Source of the DNA: Cardiobacteriaceae bacterium
Lineage (GTDB): Bacteria > Pseudomonadota > Gammaproteobacteria > Cardiobacteriales > Cardiobacteriaceae
Length of the DNA stretch: 64,000 nucleotides
Assembly (NCBI GenBank): GCA_030529365.1
Contig: JAUMXB010000002.1
Span: forward strand, 186,001 to 250,000
Direction of reading: 5' to 3'
The stretch's first letter is position 1; every line of letters begins with the position of its first letter. The position numbers and the translations under genes are program-made. Of this stretch, positions 23,723 to 31,061 are shown piece after piece. The notes below the pieces were generated by a model. It made no database searches, had not been told where the DNA came from, and saw only the letters and a program-made list of their open reading frames with translations.

Positions 23723-24093
23723 CAGACAATTTCCAGTGGGGCGTCAGCATCCCCGAGCCAGACATCAACGAGACCGGCGAGTTTTTCGCCGCGCTCTCCG
23801 ATCACCTGCATGCCACACTGATCAGCCAAGGCATCGACGCCGAGCGCGCCAGCGCCGCCATAGATGCCACTTTGGTTGAGCTGGCAAAAACCTTTGCTGG
23901 CGAACGCATTTACATAGGCAAACAACCCGCCATCTTTGCGAAATGGATGCGCGCATACAACGACCTGCGCACCATGCACTACCGTGATGTTGACCGTAAA
24001 TACGGCTGGTCGCCCGGATACTCTCTAAAAATCAAAGATAAAATCGTTGCCATGATGGTGCGCCGCACCCAGCTACGCCTGCCGATGGAATAA
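23719..24093 (+). CDS. Mor family transcription activator
   Basis: A 124-residue member of the Mor/C activator family. The N-terminal half is a helical dimerisation region. The C-terminal half contains a helix-turn-helix, DVDRKYGWSPGYSLKIKDK (about 94-112). In Mu, Mor made early turns on the middle promoter that leads to late expression. Here the stop codon is immediately followed by the shared promoter-like motif (24094), so the likely target sits right behind its own gene. A C-type second activator is not seen in the window. Confidence 0.8.
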   Translation: MTDNFQWGVSIPEPDINETGEFFAALSDHLHATLISQGIDAERASAAIDATLVELAKTFAGERIYIGKQPAIFAKWMRAYNDLRTMHYRDVDRKYGWSPGYSLKIKDKIVAMMVRRTQLRLPME

Positions 24094-24115
24094 GGCAAAC
24101 AAGTCTAATCGCGCC
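24094..24115 (+). promoter_or_regulatory. Promoter-like motif, copy 3, behind Mor
   Basis: GGCAAACAAGTCTAATC followed by GCGCC. It differs from the copies at 4152 and 7711 by one or two bases in the common part. It starts directly after the Mor stop codon and about 185 nt before the methylase, the position of the Mor-dependent middle promoter in Mu and, after the deletion, the only promoter-like signal for the methylase gene. Confidence 0.6.
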
Positions 24116-24192
24116 CTTGCAGCGCAACGCTGATAATCCCCGACAGCAAGACGAGCGAGCGACAGGTGGTAGGACACCCGCCGCCCCTCACA

Positions 24193-24256
24193 GTGAACAC
24201 CCACTGCAAGCAAGGCTCGCCCCTCTCGCGAGAGGTCGGCAAGCCTACAGGTTCAC
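24193..24256 (+). promoter_or_regulatory. Long hairpin in the methylase leader
   Basis: Nested inverted repeats: GTGAAC (24193-24198) with GTTCAC (24251-24256); AGGCTCGCC (24213-24221) with GGCAAGCCT (24238-24246), one mismatch; and the perfect palindrome CCTCTCGCGAGAGG (24222-24235) at the tip. It ends about 13 nt before the ribosome-binding site at 24269. A folded leader suggests post-transcriptional control of the methylase, comparable in logic to the mom leader of Mu; this parallel is inference. Confidence 0.6.
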
Positions 24257-24279
24257 CACCCGCTATGCAAGGACTCACG

Positions 24280-25089
24280 ATGCCGACAGCAACAACCAAA
24301 GCACGCCCCATCATCCCTTGGATTGGCGGCAAACGCCGCCTCGTCAAACACATCTTGCCTTTAATCCCGCCACATCAATGTTATGTAGAGCCTTTTGCGG
24401 GCGGCGCGGCACTATTCTTCCTCAAGCCTGCCAAGGCCAAAGTCGAAGTTTTAAACGACATCAACGGCGACCTGATCAACCTGTATCGCATCGTTCAGCA
24501 TCATTTACCGGAGTTTCTGCGCCAGTTTGAGTGCCTGCCCGCCAGCCGTGAGCAATTCGTGAGCTTCCAGCGGGCAAACCCGGAGACGATGACCGACGTT
24601 CAACGTGCGGTACGTTTCTATTACCTCCAGCACCATGCCTTCGGCGGCAAGGTCACTGGACAGAACTTCGGCACAGCCACTACAACACCAGCATCTGACC
24701 CATTGACCGCGACACAAGCCCTGCAAACCGCCCGCCAGCGCCTGTCCGGCGTTTATATTGAGCGTGAGACATGGCTACAGTGCATGCAACGCTACGATCG
24801 CCCGCACACCTTCTTTTACTGCGATCCGCCATATTGGCGCACTGAGGGCTACGGCGTGCCGTTCGCCTGGTCGGAATATGAGGCGCTGCATGATGTGATG
24901 AGGCAAGCGCAAGGGGCGGTGCTGATCAGCATCAACGACCACCCGGACATTAGGGCCTTGTTCGCCGGGCAGCACATCAAAACACTAGATATCACATACA
25001 GCATCAGCCGACAGAAACGAGGACAAAAATCCGGCGAGCTGCTGATCAGCAATTACCCATTCCCGGCAAACGAGCGGGCAAAAAAATAA
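24280..25089 (+). CDS. Dam-type adenine-N6 DNA methyltransferase
   Basis: A 269-residue alpha-class (D12) methyltransferase. The S-adenosylmethionine-binding motif is IPWIGGKRRL (12-21) with VEPFAGGAALFF (36-47); the catalytic motif IV is DPPY (182-185). The target specificity cannot be read by eye; GATC is common for the family. ATG at 24280 is preferred because AAGGA lies 7 nt upstream; longer forms would run through the leader hairpin. It is placed at the right end of the phage, like mom in Mu, and could protect phage DNA from restriction. Confidence 0.85.
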   Translation: MPTATTKARPIIPWIGGKRRLVKHILPLIPPHQCYVEPFAGGAALFFLKPAKAKVEVLNDINGDLINLYRIVQHHLPEFLRQFECLPASREQFVSFQRANPETMTDVQRAVRFYYLQHHAFGGKVTGQNFGTATTTPASDPLTATQALQTARQRLSGVYIERETWLQCMQRYDRPHTFFYCDPPYWRTEGYGVPFAWSEYEALHDVMRQAQGAVLISINDHPDIRALFAGQHIKTLDITYSISRQKRGQKSGELLISNYPFPANERAKK

Positions 25090-25114
25090 CCACCATGCGG
25101 CGGTTGTTTCTGAT

Positions 25115-25139
25115 ATTTGTAACGCGGTTGCGATATGCG
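25115..25139. promoter_or_regulatory. Degenerate operator-like palindrome, copy 4
   Basis: ATTTGTAAC, 3 bp, then GTTGCGATATGCG, which aligns with the GTTnCAAATAGCG side of the copies at 2053, 2920 and 15104 with two mismatches. It lies 25 bp after the methylase stop, near the phage right end, where transposase or regulator binding sites would be expected. Confidence 0.35.
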
Positions 25140-25155
25140 TAACTTTCGCAAATCG

Positions 25156-25237
25156 GATTTATGTCACTTTTTCGCGCGATTTATGTCGCGCGGGATTAGC
25201 AGGGCATAACCGCAAACCAGTTGTTCGTTTATGCTGT
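25156..25237. repeat. Short repeats at the probable right phage end
   Basis: GATTTATGTC occurs at 25156-25165 and 25179-25188, 23 bp apart, with a degenerate copy GTTTATGCTG at 25228-25237. Repeated 20-odd bp transposase sites are typical of transposable-phage ends. I saw no matching copies at the left side of block 2, so the assignment is tentative. The rest of 25090-25334 holds no gene. Confidence 0.4.
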
Positions 25238-25238
25238 A

Positions 25239-25312
25239 CGGTTACGGCTTCGCCTAACCGTAGCTACTTGCTTTCGCGAAACGATGGCAGGTCGGCCATT
25301 ATGGCCGGCATC
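25239..25312. repeat. Host palindromic repeats beside the prophage end
   Basis: CGGTTA/TAACCG form a hairpin (25239-25260), and GTCGGCCATTATGGCCGGC (25291-25309) is a near-perfect palindrome. The second is nearly the same as GTCGGCCATTGATGGCCGAC inside the host tandem repeat at 30.3-30.7 kb, so this marks host rather than phage DNA. Confidence 0.6.
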
Positions 25313-25334
25313 GAACTGCAAGCGGGATGGCGAC

Positions 25335-26138
25335 TTATTCCTCGCGCGGGCGCAAATAGGTGGCGAAGCGTGGCAGGCCGTTGTCGGTAAAGCCGCGGTA
25401 GCGGTAGGTAATGGTGCTGCCGATGGCAGGCGGCTGTTCGCGTTCCTGGTTGCTGAAGCCTGAGCCGATGCGGAAGCGGCCGAGGCTGTTTTCGCAGGTC
25501 AGCGCGCCGAGGCGGTTTTCGTGTTTGCCCTTGCCGGGGTGATGGGCGATGACGGTGCATTCGGCATCGTGCGCGCTTTTCATTTTCAGGAGCTGGCTGT
25601 GGCGGCCGCTTTGGTAGGGCAGGAGCGGGTTGCGCAGCATGACGCCTTCGCCGCCGTTGCGTTCGATGTCGCGCAAATATTGCAGGGCGTGCTCGCGGCT
25701 TTGCACGGGAATTTGCGGGATGAGGGTGATGCGCGCTTGCGGGTGCTGTTTCAGCCACTGTTCCAGCACGGAGAGGCGCTGGTGCAGGTTGCCCTCGGCA
25801 TCGGGGACGTCAAAGACATGCAGACGGATATGGCTCCAGTCACCATGGCTGGCGCGCACGGCGGCGGAGATGCGCTGGAATTCACCGCGGCGGGTGTAGA
25901 GCTCGCCATCAAGGGCAAAGGGCGGAAAATCTTTCAGGAAACCGGGCGGCGGCGTGAAGGAATAGCCGGCGCGGCTCACGAGTTGTCTGCCATCCCAGTA
26001 GGCGCGCACGCCGTCGAGTTTTTCGCTCATGACGTAGCCCTGGATTTGCTGGTCACGGTATTCTTCGGCGAGCAGCAGTTTGGGCGCGGCGTGGACGAGG
26101 GTGGCGAAGAAAAGGATGGCAAGGGAGAGCCATTTCAT
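25335..26138 (-). CDS. ligE: Periplasmic ATP-dependent DNA ligase (LigE type)
   Basis: A 267-residue minimal ATP-dependent ligase. It begins with a signal peptide (MKWLSLAILFFATLVHA), so it should act in the periplasm. The nucleotidyltransferase motif I is SEKLDGVRAYW with catalytic Lys40, followed by FALDGELYTRRGEF (motif III region), GGEGVMLR (motif IV) and LLKMKS (motif V). A compact OB domain forms the C-terminus. Such exported ligases occur in Neisseria, Haemophilus and relatives and are thought to act on extracellular or incoming DNA. An intergenic AAGCGCTT element lies just upstream, and the prophage ends just downstream. Confidence 0.9.
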   Translation of the reverse strand: MKWLSLAILFFATLVHAAPKLLLAEEYRDQQIQGYVMSEKLDGVRAYWDGRQLVSRAGYSFTPPPGFLKDFPPFALDGELYTRRGEFQRISAAVRASHGDWSHIRLHVFDVPDAEGNLHQRLSVLEQWLKQHPQARITLIPQIPVQSREHALQYLRDIERNGGEGVMLRNPLLPYQSGRHSQLLKMKSAHDAECTVIAHHPGKGKHENRLGALTCENSLGRFRIGSGFSNQEREQPPAIGSTITYRYRGFTDNGLPRFATYLRPREE

Positions 26139-26166
26139 GGGCTGTTATTGATGGTGGGTAGTGGAA

Positions 26167-26252
26167 TGGTAAATTTTCTCACGATTAAGCGCTTTACCTG
26201 AGAAATTTTCTCATGATAAGCGCTTATCCGTGATAAAAAACAACTATTTTTA
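26167..26252 (+). repeat. Paired AAGCGCTT intergenic element, copy 1
   Basis: Cores AAGCGCTT at 26187-26194 and 26218-26225, flanked by AAATTTTCTC and GAGAAATTTTCTC, ending in a GATAAAAAACAACTATTTTT tail. It lies between ligE and rho. Confidence 0.85.
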
Positions 26253-26268
26253 ATAGATTTCTGAGAAT

Positions 26269-27531
26269 CTATTTGCCGCCTTTCATGGAGTTGAAGAATT
26301 CTTCGTTGGTCTTGGTGTTTTTCAGACGCTCCAGCAGGAATTCGATGGCTTGCAGTTCGTCCATGGGGTGAAGAATCTTTCTGAGAATCCAGGTTTTTTG
26401 CAATACGTCGGGGTCGATCATCAGCTCTTCGCGGCGGGTGCCGGAGGGATTGATGTCGATGGACGGGAAGACGCGCTTCTCGGCAATGCGGCGGCTCAGG
26501 TGCACTTCCATGTTGCCGGTGCCCTTGAATTCTTCGTAGATGACTTCGTCCATTTTCGAGCCGGTATCGACGAGAGCGGTGGCGATGATGGTGAGCGAGC
26601 CGGCTTCTTCCGTGTTGCGCGCGGCGCCAAAGAAGCGCTTCGGGCGTTGCAGGGCGTTGGCATCGACGCCGCCGGAGAGAATCTTGCCGGAGGCGGGGGC
26701 GACGGTGTTGTAGGCGCGGGCGAGGCGGGTGATGGAGTCGCAGAGGATGACGACGTCTTTCTTGTGCTCGACCAGGCGTTTCGCTTTTTCAATCACCATT
26801 TCTGCGACTTGCACATGGCGCTGCGCCGGTTCGTCGAAGGTGGAGGAGATGACTTCGCCGCGCACGCTGCGCTGCATTTCCGTGACTTCTTCCGGGCGTT
26901 CGTCGATGAGGAGAACGATGAGGTAGCATTCGGGGTGGTTGTGGGTGATGGATTGCGCGATGTTTTGCAGCATCACGGTTTTGCCCGCTTTTGGTGGCGA
27001 CACGATAAGCCCGCGCTGGCCCTTGCCGATGGGGGCGATGAGGTCGATCATGCGCGGAGTGATGTCTTCCGAGCTGCCGTTGCCGAGCTCGAGTTTGAGC
27101 ATTTCGTCGGCGTGCAGCGGGGTCAGGTTTTCAAAGGGAACCTTGTGCTTGGCCACGCCGCGCGGATCGAAGTTGATGGTGTCGATTTTGGTGAGCGCGA
27201 AATAGCGTTCGTTGTCTTTGGGCGGACGGATTTTGCCGGTAATGGTGTCGCCGGTGCGCAGGTTGCAGCGGCGGATGATGCTGGGGGAAACGTAGATGTC
27301 GTCAGGGTTGGCCTGGTAGGAGTTGACTTCGGCGCGGAGAAAGCCGTAGCCGTCGGCGAGGAGTTCCAGGGTGCCTTCGCCGGAGATTTCTTCGCCGTTT
27401 TTGGCGTGCGCCTTGAGAATGGCGAAAATGAGATCCTGTTTGCGTTTGCGCGAAATATCCTCAAGCCCCATTTCTTCGGCAATAGCCAAGATTTCCTGGG
27501 GCGATTTTTGTTTCAAATCACTTAGATGCAT
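26269..27531 (-). CDS. rho: Transcription termination factor Rho
   Basis: A 420-residue hexameric RNA-dependent ATPase that terminates transcription. The start [11 protein letters not shown] at 27531 gives the same length as E. coli Rho (419); upstream in-frame codons are not conserved. The N-terminal RNA-binding domain shows [14 protein letters not shown]; Walker A is [10 protein letters not shown] near residue 180, followed by [16 protein letters not shown] (Walker B region) and [20 protein letters not shown] (Q- and R-loops). It follows trxA, the conserved trxA-rho order, with a short hairpin between them. Confidence 0.97.
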   Translation of the reverse strand: MHLSDLKQKSPQEILAIAEEMGLEDISRKRKQDLIFAILKAHAKNGEEISGEGTLELLADGYGFLRAEVNSYQANPDDIYVSPSIIRRCNLRTGDTITGKIRPPKDNERYFALTKIDTINFDPRGVAKHKVPFENLTPLHADEMLKLELGNGSSEDITPRMIDLIAPIGKGQRGLIVSPPKAGKTVMLQNIAQSITHNHPECYLIVLLIDERPEEVTEMQRSVRGEVISSTFDEPAQRHVQVAEMVIEKAKRLVEHKKDVVILCDSITRLARAYNTVAPASGKILSGGVDANALQRPKRFFGAARNTEEAGSLTIIATALVDTGSKMDEVIYEEFKGTGNMEVHLSRRIAEKRVFPSIDINPSGTRREELMIDPDVLQKTWILRKILHPMDELQAIEFLLERLKNTKTNEEFFNSMKGGK

Positions 27532-27558
27532 ATATTTTTCGTGGGAAGGGGAGGAAGG

Positions 27559-27580
27559 GATGCCCGAAGAAACGGGCATC
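27559..27580 (-). terminator. Hairpin between trxA and rho
   Basis: GATGCCCG and CGGGCATC pair perfectly over 8 bp with a 6-nt loop. On the transcribed strand a pyrimidine-rich stretch rather than a clean T-run follows, so it may be a partial terminator or attenuator ahead of rho. rho is autoregulated in E. coli; this element could serve that, by inference. Confidence 0.5.
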
Positions 27581-27589
27581 GGAAAAGAA

Positions 27590-27916
27590 TCAGGAGAGGT
27601 GCGGAGCGAGCGCGGCGAGAAGCTGGGATTTGGAAGCAAGACCGATGATGGTATCGACATGCTGGCCGTTTTTGAAAACCATCATGGTGGGGATGGAACG
27701 GATGCCGTATTGGGCAGCAAGCGCGTTGTTGGCATCGACATCCACTTTGGCGATATCCAGCTTGCCGGCCAGCTCGCCAGCCACTTCATCCAGAACGGGA
27801 GCGAGCGCGCGGCAGGGGCCACACCATTGCGCCCAGAAATCGACCAGCACGGGCTTGTCGGACTGCATGACTTTTTCCTGAAAATCAGCCTCGGATACGG
27901 CAAAAGGCTTGCTCAT
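27590..27916 (-). CDS. trxA: Thioredoxin
   Basis: A 108-residue cytoplasmic thioredoxin with the active site [11 protein letters not shown] (WCGPC) and the cis-proline segment [11 protein letters not shown]. Length equals the family norm. ATG at 27916 is chosen because GGAG precedes it and the upstream in-frame ATG at 27928 lies within that Shine-Dalgarno region. It reduces protein disulfides, including ribonucleotide reductase. It is followed by rho on the same strand. Confidence 0.97.
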   Translation of the reverse strand: MSKPFAVSEADFQEKVMQSDKPVLVDFWAQWCGPCRALAPVLDEVAGELAGKLDIAKVDVDANNALAAQYGIRSIPTMMVFKNGQHVDTIIGLASKSQLLAALAPHLS

Positions 27917-28131
27917 GAATGACTCCATTGAATGTAGAAAATGGCCGAAGACCCTCGGCAGGTAAAGAAAAAGCGCTCAAGCGGCGCAGTGGCGCGAAGT
28001 ATATGCGCCTTTGCCATGCAATTCAATAGCGGCCGTCCGGGCCGCCGCATTTTCGTGCAGGGAAAAGCGGAATTTTGAGAATGCTTTTTCAGACAATAAG
28101 TTGCCTATCATTTCGGTACGCAAAGACTTCA

Positions 28132-28160
28132 TTGATTACCAAACGGAAAAGCCGTAAGAT
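28132..28160 (+). promoter_or_regulatory. Promoter of glyA
   Basis: TTGATT (28132-28137), 17-bp spacer, TAAGAT (28155-28160), about 30 nt before the glyA start. The rest of the trxA-glyA gap (27917-28131) shows no gene. Confidence 0.65.
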
Positions 28161-28190
28161 AGCGGCCTTTTCCACAACCGCAGAAATACT

Positions 28191-29447
28191 ATGTTCAACA
28201 AAGACATGACTATCGCAGGGTTTGACGACGAATTGGCGCGCGCCATCAAGGCCGAGGAGAAGCGTCAGGAAGATCATATCGAGCTGATTGCTTCGGAAAA
28301 CTATTGCAGCCCGCGAGTCATGGAAGCGCAAGGTTCCTGTCTCACCAACAAATACGCCGAAGGCTATCCCGGCAAGCGCTATTACGGCGGTTGCGAGCAT
28401 GTGGATGAAGTGGAAAGGCTTGCTATCGAGCGCGCCAAGATGCTGTTCGGCGCCGATTATGCCAACGTGCAGCCGCATTCCGGCTCGCAGGCCAATGCCG
28501 CCGTATTCCTTGCGCTTCTCCAGGCGGGCGATACCGTGCTTGGCATGGATCTCGCGCATGGCGGCCATTTGACGCATGGCTCGGCAGTGAATTTTTCCGG
28601 CAAGACGTACAAGGCCGTCCATTACGGGCTGGACGCCAAAACCGGCCTCATTGACTACGACCAGGTGCAGCAGCTCGCCAATATGCACAAGCCGAAAATG
28701 ATCATCGCCGGCTTTTCCGCCTATTCGCAGATTCTCGATTTCGAGCGTTTCCGCGAGATTGCCGACAGCGTCGGCGCCTATTTGCTCGTCGATATGGCGC
28801 ACGTGGCTGGCCTCGTGGCAGCCGGGCTTTATCCCAATCCGGTGCCGTTTGCCGACGTGGTCACCTCCACCACGCACAAAACCCTGCGCGGCCCGCGCGG
28901 CGGCCTGATTCTCGCCAAGGCCAACGAAGAGATCGAGAAAAAGCTCAATTCCGCCATCTTCCCCGGCATCCAGGGCGGCCCGCTGATGCATGTGATCGCC
29001 GCCAAAGCCGTCGCCTTCAAGGAAGCGCTTGATCCTTCCTTCCAGATTTATCAGGAGCAGGTGGTCGATAACGCCAAGGCGATGGCGAAAGTGTTCAACA
29101 GCCGCGGCTATGACGTGGTTTCCGGCGGCACGAAAAACCATCTGCTGCTCGTGAGCCTCATTTCCAGGGAAATCACCGGCAAGGCTGCCGATGCCGCGCT
29201 TGGTCGCGCGCATATCACGGTGAACAAGAATGCCGTGCCCAACGATCCGCAATCGCCTTTCGTCACCAGCGGCATCCGCATCGGCACCCCGGCGATTACC
29301 ACGCGCGGCTTCAAGCAGGCCGAAGCCAAGCAGGTGGCCAACTGGATTTGCGACATTCTCGACGATATCGACAACGAGGAAACCATCCTCGCCGTGCGCC
29401 AGAAAGTCAGCGAACTCTGCGAAGCCTTCCCCGTTTACGCGGGCTGA
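28191..29447 (+). CDS. glyA: Serine hydroxymethyltransferase
   Basis: A 418-residue pyridoxal-phosphate enzyme converting serine and tetrahydrofolate to glycine and methylene-tetrahydrofolate. Recognisable blocks are [20 protein letters not shown] (about 32-51), [20 protein letters not shown], and the cofactor-lysine motif [13 protein letters not shown] near residue 229. Length equals that of E. coli GlyA (417). It has its own promoter and is followed 5 nt later by nrdR, an association seen in many bacteria. Confidence 0.97.
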   Translation: MFNKDMTIAGFDDELARAIKAEEKRQEDHIELIASENYCSPRVMEAQGSCLTNKYAEGYPGKRYYGGCEHVDEVERLAIERAKMLFGADYANVQPHSGSQANAAVFLALLQAGDTVLGMDLAHGGHLTHGSAVNFSGKTYKAVHYGLDAKTGLIDYDQVQQLANMHKPKMIIAGFSAYSQILDFERFREIADSVGAYLLVDMAHVAGLVAAGLYPNPVPFADVVTSTTHKTLRGPRGGLILAKANEEIEKKLNSAIFPGIQGGPLMHVIAAKAVAFKEALDPSFQIYQEQVVDNAKAMAKVFNSRGYDVVSGGTKNHLLLVSLISREITGKAADAALGRAHITVNKNAVPNDPQSPFVTSGIRIGTPAITTRGFKQAEAKQVANWICDILDDIDNEETILAVRQKVSELCEAFPVYAG

Positions 29448-29452
29448 TTGCC

Positions 29453-29923
29453 GTGCACTGCCCGGTTTGCAACAGCCCTGATACCAAAGTCGTGGACTCG
29501 CGGCTCGCGGAAGGCAACCGTATCCGCCGCCGCCGCGAGTGCCAGAATCCCGCTTGCGGCGAACGCTTTACCACGTTTGAAAGCATCGAAACCTTCATGC
29601 CGATGATCGTCAAGCAAAACGGCAACCGTGAATCCTATTCGGCAGAAAAACTGCGGCGCGGACTGACCCGCGCCATTGAAAAGCGGCCGGTTACCGCCGA
29701 GCAGCTGAACCAGCTTATTGCCAACATCGAACATCGCCTGCGGCAAAGCGGCGAGCGCGAAGTGGCTTCCAAAGTGGTGGGGCAATGGGTGCTGGAAGGG
29801 CTGAAAAACCTGGATCATGTCGCCTATATCCGCTTTGCTTCCGTGTACCTGAGCTTTGAGGATGTGGCTGCCTTTGAGCAGACCATTGCGGAGCTGGGCG
29901 GCGGCAAGGCAAGGAAAGCATAA
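29453..29923 (+). CDS. nrdR: Transcriptional repressor NrdR
   Basis: A 156-residue repressor of ribonucleotide reductase genes. The zinc ribbon CPVCNSP through CQNPACGERFTTFE occupies residues 3-40; the ATP-cone follows (VKQNGNRESYSAEKLRRGL). It senses ATP/dATP and represses nrd genes through NrdR boxes. The start is GTG at 29453, because the family always begins with this zinc ribbon and no ATG lies in place; the frame remains open far upstream inside glyA. It is co-transcribed with glyA. Confidence 0.95.
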   Translation: MHCPVCNSPDTKVVDSRLAEGNRIRRRRECQNPACGERFTTFESIETFMPMIVKQNGNRESYSAEKLRRGLTRAIEKRPVTAEQLNQLIANIEHRLRQSGEREVASKVVGQWVLEGLKNLDHVAYIRFASVYLSFEDVAAFEQTIAELGGGKARKA

Positions 29924-29966
29924 CGCCCTGCCGTTCGAACCGGCGCTGTGCCGAGACCGTATATGC

Positions 29967-30000
29967 ATTCCCGCACTGGTGTTCCGGTGCGGGAATTTTT
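29967..30000 (+). terminator. Terminator after nrdR
   Basis: ATTCCCGCAC (29967-29976) pairs with GTGCGGGAAT (29987-29996), followed by T5. It ends the glyA-nrdR operon. Confidence 0.9.
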
Positions 30001-30006
30001 GTGCAA

Positions 30007-30090
30007 TGAGAAAATTTCTCATGAATAAGCGCTTATTGTGATAAATTTTCTCACCATAAGCGCTTGTAAGTGGTAAAAAATCACTATTTC
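30007..30090 (+). repeat. Paired AAGCGCTT intergenic element, copy 2
   Basis: Cores at 30027-30034 and 30058-30065, flanked by GAGAAAATTTCTC and AAATTTTCTC, with tail GGTAAAAAATCACTATTTC. It lies just after the nrdR terminator. Confidence 0.9.
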
Positions 30091-30169
30091 TTATGGTTTT
30101 TTGGAAAGGTTTTTGGCGATGCCCGCAGGCGGGTATTTTCCCTGTCGGGCATCAATACCCGATCTACGA

Positions 30170-30796
30170 GCGACGGAACGTAGGGTGGGTGTCAACCCAC
30201 CGTCGCGAAGCGATGGTAAGTGCGGTTAGCCCACCGTGCGATGGACAAACTCCTCAATGGTGGGCTGAAGCCCACCCTACGAAAAACGTGCGGTGCGAAT
30301 GGTAGGTCGGCCATTGATGGCCGACATCAAAAAAACGATGGGCGACGGGGCGTAGGGTAGGTGTCAACCCACCGTCGCGAAGCGATGGTAGGTGCGGTTA
30401 GCCCACCGTGCGATGGACAAACTCCTCAATGGTGGGCTGAAGCCCACCCTACGAAAAACGTGCGGTGCGAATGGTAGGTCGGCCATTGATGGCCGACATC
30501 AAAAAAACGATGGGCGACGGGGCGTAGGGTAGGTGTCAACCCACCGTCGCGAAGCGATGGTAGGTGCGGTTAGCCCACCGTGCGATGGACAAACTCCTCA
30601 ATGGTGGGCTGAAGCCCACCCTACGAAAAACGTGCGGTGCGAATGGTAGGTCGGCCATTGATGGCCGACATCAAAAAAACGATGGGCGACGGAACGTAGG
30701 GTGGGTGTCAACCCACCGTCGCGAAGCGATGGTAGGTGCGGTTAGCCCACTGTGCGATGGACAAACTCCTCAATGGTGGGCTGAAGCCCACCCTAC
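30170..30796 (+). repeat. 172-bp tandem repeat, about 3.6 copies
   Basis: TAGGGT-GGGTGTCAACCC starts at 30181, 30353, 30525 and 30697, exactly 172 bp apart. Copies are nearly identical (mainly GGGTGGGT/GGGTAGGT and GGAACG/GGGGCG differences). Each unit holds the inverted repeats GTGGGCTGAAGCCCAC and GTCGGCCATTGATGGCCGAC. Open frames across this region come from the repeat and have no sign of coding. No gene between 29924 and 31061. Confidence 0.95.
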
Positions 30797-30880
30797 TGAT
30801 TGGCACTCATCCTGTTGGGGTTCGCTGCGCTCACCGCCAACCTACGGGGTTAGACAGCGGTTTTTCAGGATGCGATGTAG

Positions 30881-30997
30881 GGACGTTGCCTGCAACGTCC
30901 TTGGTGGGGATTCGGGACGTAGCTTGCTACGTCCCTGCACAATCGCTGCGCGATGGCGGCTTCCGCTTGCCATCAAAATGCGTTCGCATTTTGATGG
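30881..30997. repeat. Cluster of perfect inverted repeats
   Basis: GGACGTTGCCTGCAACGTCC (30881-30900), GGGACGTAGC/GCTACGTCCC (30914-30935, 2-bp centre) and CCATCAAAATGCG/CGCATTTTGATGG (30970-30997, 2-bp centre) follow the tandem repeat. They are intergenic palindromes; a relative of the second is found at 48852. Function unknown. Confidence 0.75.
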
Positions 30998-31061
30998 GTG
31001 CCCGGACAACACTCACCCGACGTCTGCGCCGCCTGTTTGTCAGAAAGGGTTGTGCGGGGTT

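Larger units (their letters stand above)
12383..25250 (+). mobile_element. Mu-like prophage block 2: repressor, early region, Mor and Dam methylase (mini-Mu-like)
   Basis: Leftward genes including an S24 repressor face a rightward early operon with DDE transposase, MuB-like ATPase, Gam, GemA and Mor proteins. Mor is followed by a promoter-like motif, a Dam methylase and a repeat-bearing end, then host DNA. Virion genes that should follow Mor are absent, so this looks like an internally deleted transposable phage or a mini-Mu-type element. Both boundaries are approximate. The left end lies somewhere in 12.36-12.73 kb. The right end is placed between the 10-bp repeats at 25156-25237 and the host palindrome at 25288. 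Confidence 0.7.

Noticed and set aside
30218-30226. Pasteurellaceae-type uptake sequence AAGTGCGGT
   Set aside because: It occurs once, and the other copies of the tandem repeat read GGTGCGGT there. There is no enrichment, so it is a chance match.
30170-30796. CRISPR array
   Set aside because: The 172-bp period with whole-unit identity has no unique spacers. It is a plain tandem repeat.
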